DNA of 64,000 bases, from positions 18,879,139-18,943,138 of the forward strand of contig CM051512.1 of the NCBI GenBank assembly GCA_028015205.1, written 5' to 3'. A program made the position numbers and the translations under genes. Of the stretch, positions 60,172 through 64,000 are shown piece after piece. Positions within the stretch are counted from its first letter, which is position 1. Each line of letters starts with the position of its first letter. Source of the DNA: Mytilisepta virgata. Lineage: Eukaryota; Mollusca; Bivalvia; Mytilida; Mytilidae. Under the pieces are notes generated by a model. It made no database searches and was not told where the DNA came from. It worked only from the letters and a program-made list of their open reading frames with translations.

Positions 60172-60174
60172 TTT

Positions 60175-60180
60175 AATAAA
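60175..60180 (+). terminator. Polyadenylation signal AATAAA
   Basis: AATAAA lies three bases after the TGA of the putative last exon. The position supports a very short 3' UTR, but the hexamer is common in AT-rich DNA. Confidence 0.4.
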
Positions 60181-60339
60181 CAGCAAATCTGTTAATAATT
60201 ATATTTTTTGTGAGAAAGAAATTGCATACTTGCAGATAATTTCTTAATTGTGGGGTCAATCAGAGATTTAGTGATGAAGAAGTTATAAAGGTAGATGTTG
60301 GGAATCATTTTGCTGGATTGAGTTAATGCTTGATAAATT

Positions 60340-60780
60340 ACCATTTATGTATATCGCATAATTTCATTTTAGAGTTTGCAATTCCAGTTTTAGTAAATAT
60401 CATGGATGACTCTCATACCTTTAATTTTTTGGCAAAAGTAACTAGCAACATACTTGATAATAATCATCTATGAAATACCAATTGCTTGGAGTAACTAGAA
60501 TTTCAAATATTGCATTTTTATCTGTTGTAAATATCCCAGAAGACTCTCAGAAATTTAATTTTTGGAAAAAGAACATAACAGCCACGTATCGCAAAGTAAT
60601 CAAGTGCGAAATAGCAATCGCTTGATATTAATTGAAATTCAAACATTGCAATTGGAACTTTGGTAAAAATTCTGAATCTCAGACCTTTAAATTTCTTGAA
60701 AGTATCGAGCAACAATATAGTAAGGTCATCAACTGTCAAATAACAATTTCTTGGATCAATTAGATTTTATTTTTTCACGA
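60340..60780 (+). repeat. Degenerate ~130-bp tandem units
   Basis: 'atcatggatgactctcatacctttaattttttggcaaaagtaactagcaaca', 'aatatcccagaagactctcagaaatttaatttttgg' and 'attctgaatctcagacctttaaatttcttgaaagtatcgagcaaca' are three versions of one unit, each followed by 'aatnacaattncttgg'. Confidence 0.6.
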
Positions 60781-61737
60781 TATCTTTCATAGTTGCTCGT
60801 TGTCATTTCACTCTGTTCAAAAAGAGTTAAACCCAATTTTTTTGTCAAAAAAATAATTAAATGATGAATATACAAAAACTTTAAAATTATAATTGAATTC
60901 ATTTCTCTCTGAGATGAAAAGGTAGCAGATACGAAGAATAGTGTTTGATCATGGGAACTCGTGTAGAAGTGGACAACATGTGGAATTCACAGAAAGTGGC
61001 TTTAAATTCGAACAGATTGTGATTAAATGCAGTAACCTATTACAGTGAACGTGACATAGTTTTAACAGATATACGGGTTGTCTTAAATTTAACAAATAAT
61101 TTCATGGAGCGATCAAAACATTTTTGAATAAAAGCGTGTTATCGTTCGAATACCCCAAATAGGGTATACAATTATACCCCAATTAGGGTGCTATAAGCCA
61201 TTTGAGGTACAGTACCCGAATTGAAGGTTGCTGCTTTATTTATGGGAAAAATACTTAGCAGCTATGGATAAATGTCTTAATAATACATTCAAAGTATGTT
61301 GCAACTTTTGCTTCTTTGATGTCCATTATAATTTTATCACTGTGGATTAAATATTTATCACAGATATGTTAAGTAAGCATCAAGAAGGGGAACTAGCAAT
61401 TGTTTAAAGAAATTTGAAAAAATATCACAGCCTGCAAAATTATTTTTAAAAAAGGCAGCCTAAAACTGTTGAGTCAGAAAAAATCAGGAAAAGATTACCC
61501 AGAAGCTAAGCTTACTTCCTTGTCACTCAACCCATAAAAAATTGTTGCAATCTGAAAAAAAAGTATAACAGGCCAGTAAAAGTAACAATTGGAGTTCAAA
61601 TCACATGCTCATTATATGATAGCGCTTTATCACAAAAATATGACCCAAAAGTCAAAACTCTATTAAAAATGACCTAAATATTGAAAAGATTACGTTAGAC
61701 AATTTTGTTTTTCATAAGTAGTATTTAGAATATTGGT
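60781..61737 (+). other. Intergenic, no gene seen
   Basis: AT-rich. A short inverted match, 'accccaaatagggtatacaattataccccaattagggt', lies at 61152-61189. No coding signal. Confidence 0.5.
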
Positions 61738-61974
61738 TTATTTGTTTAGATGAGGTTTTACGCCGTTCAGCACATTTGGCTGTTTCCCGGCGGCCAGGAG
61801 GAGGAAGCCGGAGTACCCAGAGAAAACCACCGACCTTCGGTAGAAAAATTGGCAATCCTTGTCAATTAAGATAGGAGTCGAACATACCCCGCCACATGCT
61901 CGCAACCTAAGTGTTGACAGGCTAGTGATCATTAGTAGTCATGACGAACTACCTAGACAACTCGACCACAAGGT
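61738..61974 (-). mobile_element. Meta-domain SINE (RUDI-like)
   Basis: On the minus strand it begins with a tRNA-like head: A box like TGGTCGAGTTG and, about 75 bp on, B box like TGTTCGACTCC. Then comes a core whose plus-strand form is 'ggaggaagccggagtacccagagaaaaccaccgacc', which I recall as the Meta domain of molluscan SINEs. The 'ttttacgccgttcagcacatttggc' end is the 3' side. Ended by 'gacaactcgaccac' on the plus strand. Confidence 0.7.
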
Positions 61975-61989
61975 TTTTTTGTTTCTTTA

Positions 61990-62140
61990 GTTGAGTTTTT
62001 TCGCCGTTTTCAGCACATTTGGCTATTTTGCGGCGGCCAATTTTTATTGTTGGATGAAGCCGGAATACCCGGAGAGAACCACGACCTTCGGTAGGAAAAT
62101 TGGCTGACTACCGACGTCCCCGTTAGACTATTGGCATATT
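61990..62140 (-). mobile_element. Second, truncated Meta-SINE copy
   Basis: Repeats the 3' tail ('tttttcgccgttttcagcacatttggct') and the Meta core ('ttggatgaagccggaatacccggagagaaccacgacc') of the neighbouring SINE in the same orientation, but the tRNA-like head is missing. Confidence 0.7.
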
Positions 62141-62189
62141 AAGTTTTGTGTTGATACGGGATTTACTTGTCTTCTGATTAACATTAATT

Positions 62190-64000
62190 ACAAGAGGCTC
62201 ACCTAGCTTTTATTTGGCCATATGAAAATGTAAGCTCTTTTGTATCGATCGACAAAGCTGTTAAAGAAACGCATAATGTCAAAGTGACCTTGATATTTGA
62301 CCTTTGACATTTGCATCTGTCCTGACAACTTTGGTTACAGTCTGCCCAGTAGTTCCTGAGCAAATGACGAGTGAGGGAGCACCCATTAGATTTTTATTGG
62401 GGGTGCAGGACCTGTGTCAATCAGGAAATTTTTTGCTTGAAATGAAAATGAAAATTTAGGCTGAAAAAAACCCAGGACGAAAATTTCGACGAAAAAACAG
62501 CCAGGATTAAACTTTTGATCCTTGTTTCCCCCTCCCCAATAAGAATCAAATGGTTCCTCCTCAAGTTCTTTCCCATATGGTTTCAATAGAGATTTTGAAC
62601 AATCGCAGCGGTCGGTTGTTCAGATGAATCTCAACCAAAAGTGGATCATTTGTAGAGCGTATTGTCGTCATCAATCCCGCAAGGTTTCAAAACATTTCAT
62701 AACGTAGCAGTAGCAACTGTTTTAGAGAAGATTTTTGAAAATTGGCCAATCAAAGATGGCCTCTTGTGGCCATGTTGTTCATCCATTCAGAACCCAACAT
62801 GGATCTTTAATAGAGGTCCTTCCATACATAATTCCTGCCAACTTTGGTTACAACCTGTTTCTGGGCATATGGAAAAAAAGTATTTGGGTTTCAATGCCTG
62901 TTAAGCGGATGAATCTCAACCAAAGTAGATCATTTGTAGAGGGAATTGTCATTAATCCTGCAGTTTCAAAAGGTTTCATGATGTAGTTTTAAAGATTTAT
63001 TTTATAATTGGCCAATCATCATCAAAGATGGCCTGTGACAGTCAAGTTGCTCATCCATCCACCTTCAAAGGTGGAACTTTAATAGAGTTTCTTCTATACT
63101 TCATTTCTGCCAACTGTGGTTACAGTCTACCCATTAGTTCCTGAGCAAATAACATAAAAGTCCTTTCCCATATGGTTTCAATGGAAACTTTGAACAGCCG
63201 CAGCCGTAGGTTGAGCAGATGAAACAAACAAAAGTGGATCGTTTGTTGAGGGTTTTGTTGTCATCAATCCTCCAAAGTTTCAAAACATTTCATAATGTAG
63301 TTTCAGAGGAGATTTTTGAAAAACGGCCGATCAAAATCAACGATGGCCTGTGGCGGCCATGTTTTTTCATCTGTCCGGAAACAAAGCTGGAAATTTGGCA
63401 GAGGTTCTTCCATACATCATTCCTGAGAACTTTGTTGCAATCTATCCATTTGTATCCAACGTCTTTTTCCATATGGTTTCAACGGAAAACTTTGAACAGT
63501 CGCAGGTATAATTAATGTCAAGTGCCTCAAAAATAGAGATCTCTTGAGGGGAACGAGATGAAAATTTAATATCCCATCAGGCTTTAACAGTCACCACAAA
63601 TGATAAACTGTTGATAAAAAGAAATAGTATCAGGCAGTAGATGTTAGTCTACCTTTTCATACAACATATAGTAAGGTTTCCGCACATTTATTTTTGAACT
63701 ATTAAATGTATCCTTATTACATTTTACTACAATGGTCCCCCACAAGAAATACAGGTTGGGATTGATTTTGGGAAATCTGGTCCCTCCTGGTTTTTTTTCT
63801 GGGGTCACTGTTTTTTTTATAATTTTGGTATAACTTTTTAAATTTTTATCCAGTTTTTATTTTGGGTTTATAATGTTCCTTGATAAAAATCGAAAACCCT
63901 GTCATTGTATTCTGTCCGTTTTTTAGGTAGGGATGATGTATGGAGGGACCCCTACAAACGATCCATCTTTGGTTCCGGTCAGATGAACAACATGGCCGCC
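62190..64000 (+). repeat. Composite repeat, runs off the window
   Basis: Starts 'acaagaggctcacctagc', the inverse of the 'gagcctcttgt' tail of the AGCTCACCTGG family. The body has three units of roughly 300 bp ('ttcccatatggtttcaatagagattttgaacaatcgcagc... agtggatcatttgtagag... aagatggcctcttgtggccatgttgttcatcc... ttaatagaggtccttccatacat'). The window ends inside it with 'gaacaacatggccgcc'. Confidence 0.65.
62370..62563 (+). mobile_element. Nested MITE with ~28-bp inverted ends
   Basis: The left end 'ggagcacccattagatttttattggggg' pairs with the right end 'tccccaataagaatcaaatggttcctcc'. It interrupts a repeat unit: the sister unit at 63140 reads straight from 'gagcaaataac' to 'aagtcctttcccatatgg'. 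No coding capacity. Confidence 0.75.

Overview
The window looks like genomic DNA from a bivalve mollusc, most plausibly a mussel (Mytilus-like). It is AT-rich and intron-rich. Coding sequence comes as short exons with GT/AG borders, and the introns are filled with repeat families I associate with bivalve genomes: 'AGCTCACCTGG...' elements, a Meta-domain SINE, the 3' tail of a reverse-transcriptase element, and hairpin-ended repeats. The species call is inference from recalled repeats, not a search.

Layout. Positions 1-1260 hold a decayed minus-strand coding relic of a virus-like or large mobile element. Positions 1380-2434 hold a broken plus-strand coding region whose middle reads like a MAM domain. 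A signal-peptide-like mini-ORF at 2739-2795 abuts a 1.1 kb repeat. From 4007 to 60171 one large plus-strand gene occupies almost everything: 13 SRCR domains (two exons each), one CUB domain (two exons) and a ZP domain (four exons, the last tentative). All 32 exons keep compatible intron phases: phase 1 between domains, phase 2 inside every SRCR domain, phase 0 inside CUB and ZP-N, and phase 2 before the last exon. The joined exons give about 5,153 nt, or 1,716 residues without the missing amino terminus. The domain order is that of the DMBT1 class of secreted or membrane scavenger receptors. The first six SRCR domains are near-canonical and the later ones (7-13) are strongly diverged.

The introns hold decaying gene pieces (a SRCR half-domain relic at 35416-35506 and a dead copy of a ZP exon at 52405-52660) and a large set of repeats. 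Several unrelated-looking repeat families share one plan: a short perfect or near-perfect palindrome at the 5' end, a T-rich or CCGTC-rich stretch, tandem 130-170 bp units carrying an ATGGCCGCC-type motif, and often an inverted copy of the head at the 3' end. The largest (57430-59650) sits in the last intron and carries two minisatellite arrays. From 60181 to the end only repeats are visible: degenerate tandem units, two SINE copies and a composite repeat running off the end.

The window holds no CRISPR array, operon, rRNA or free tRNA gene that I can see. The main biological content is the mosaic receptor gene, whose tandem phase-symmetric modules suit gain and loss of binding domains, and the repeats that shape its introns.
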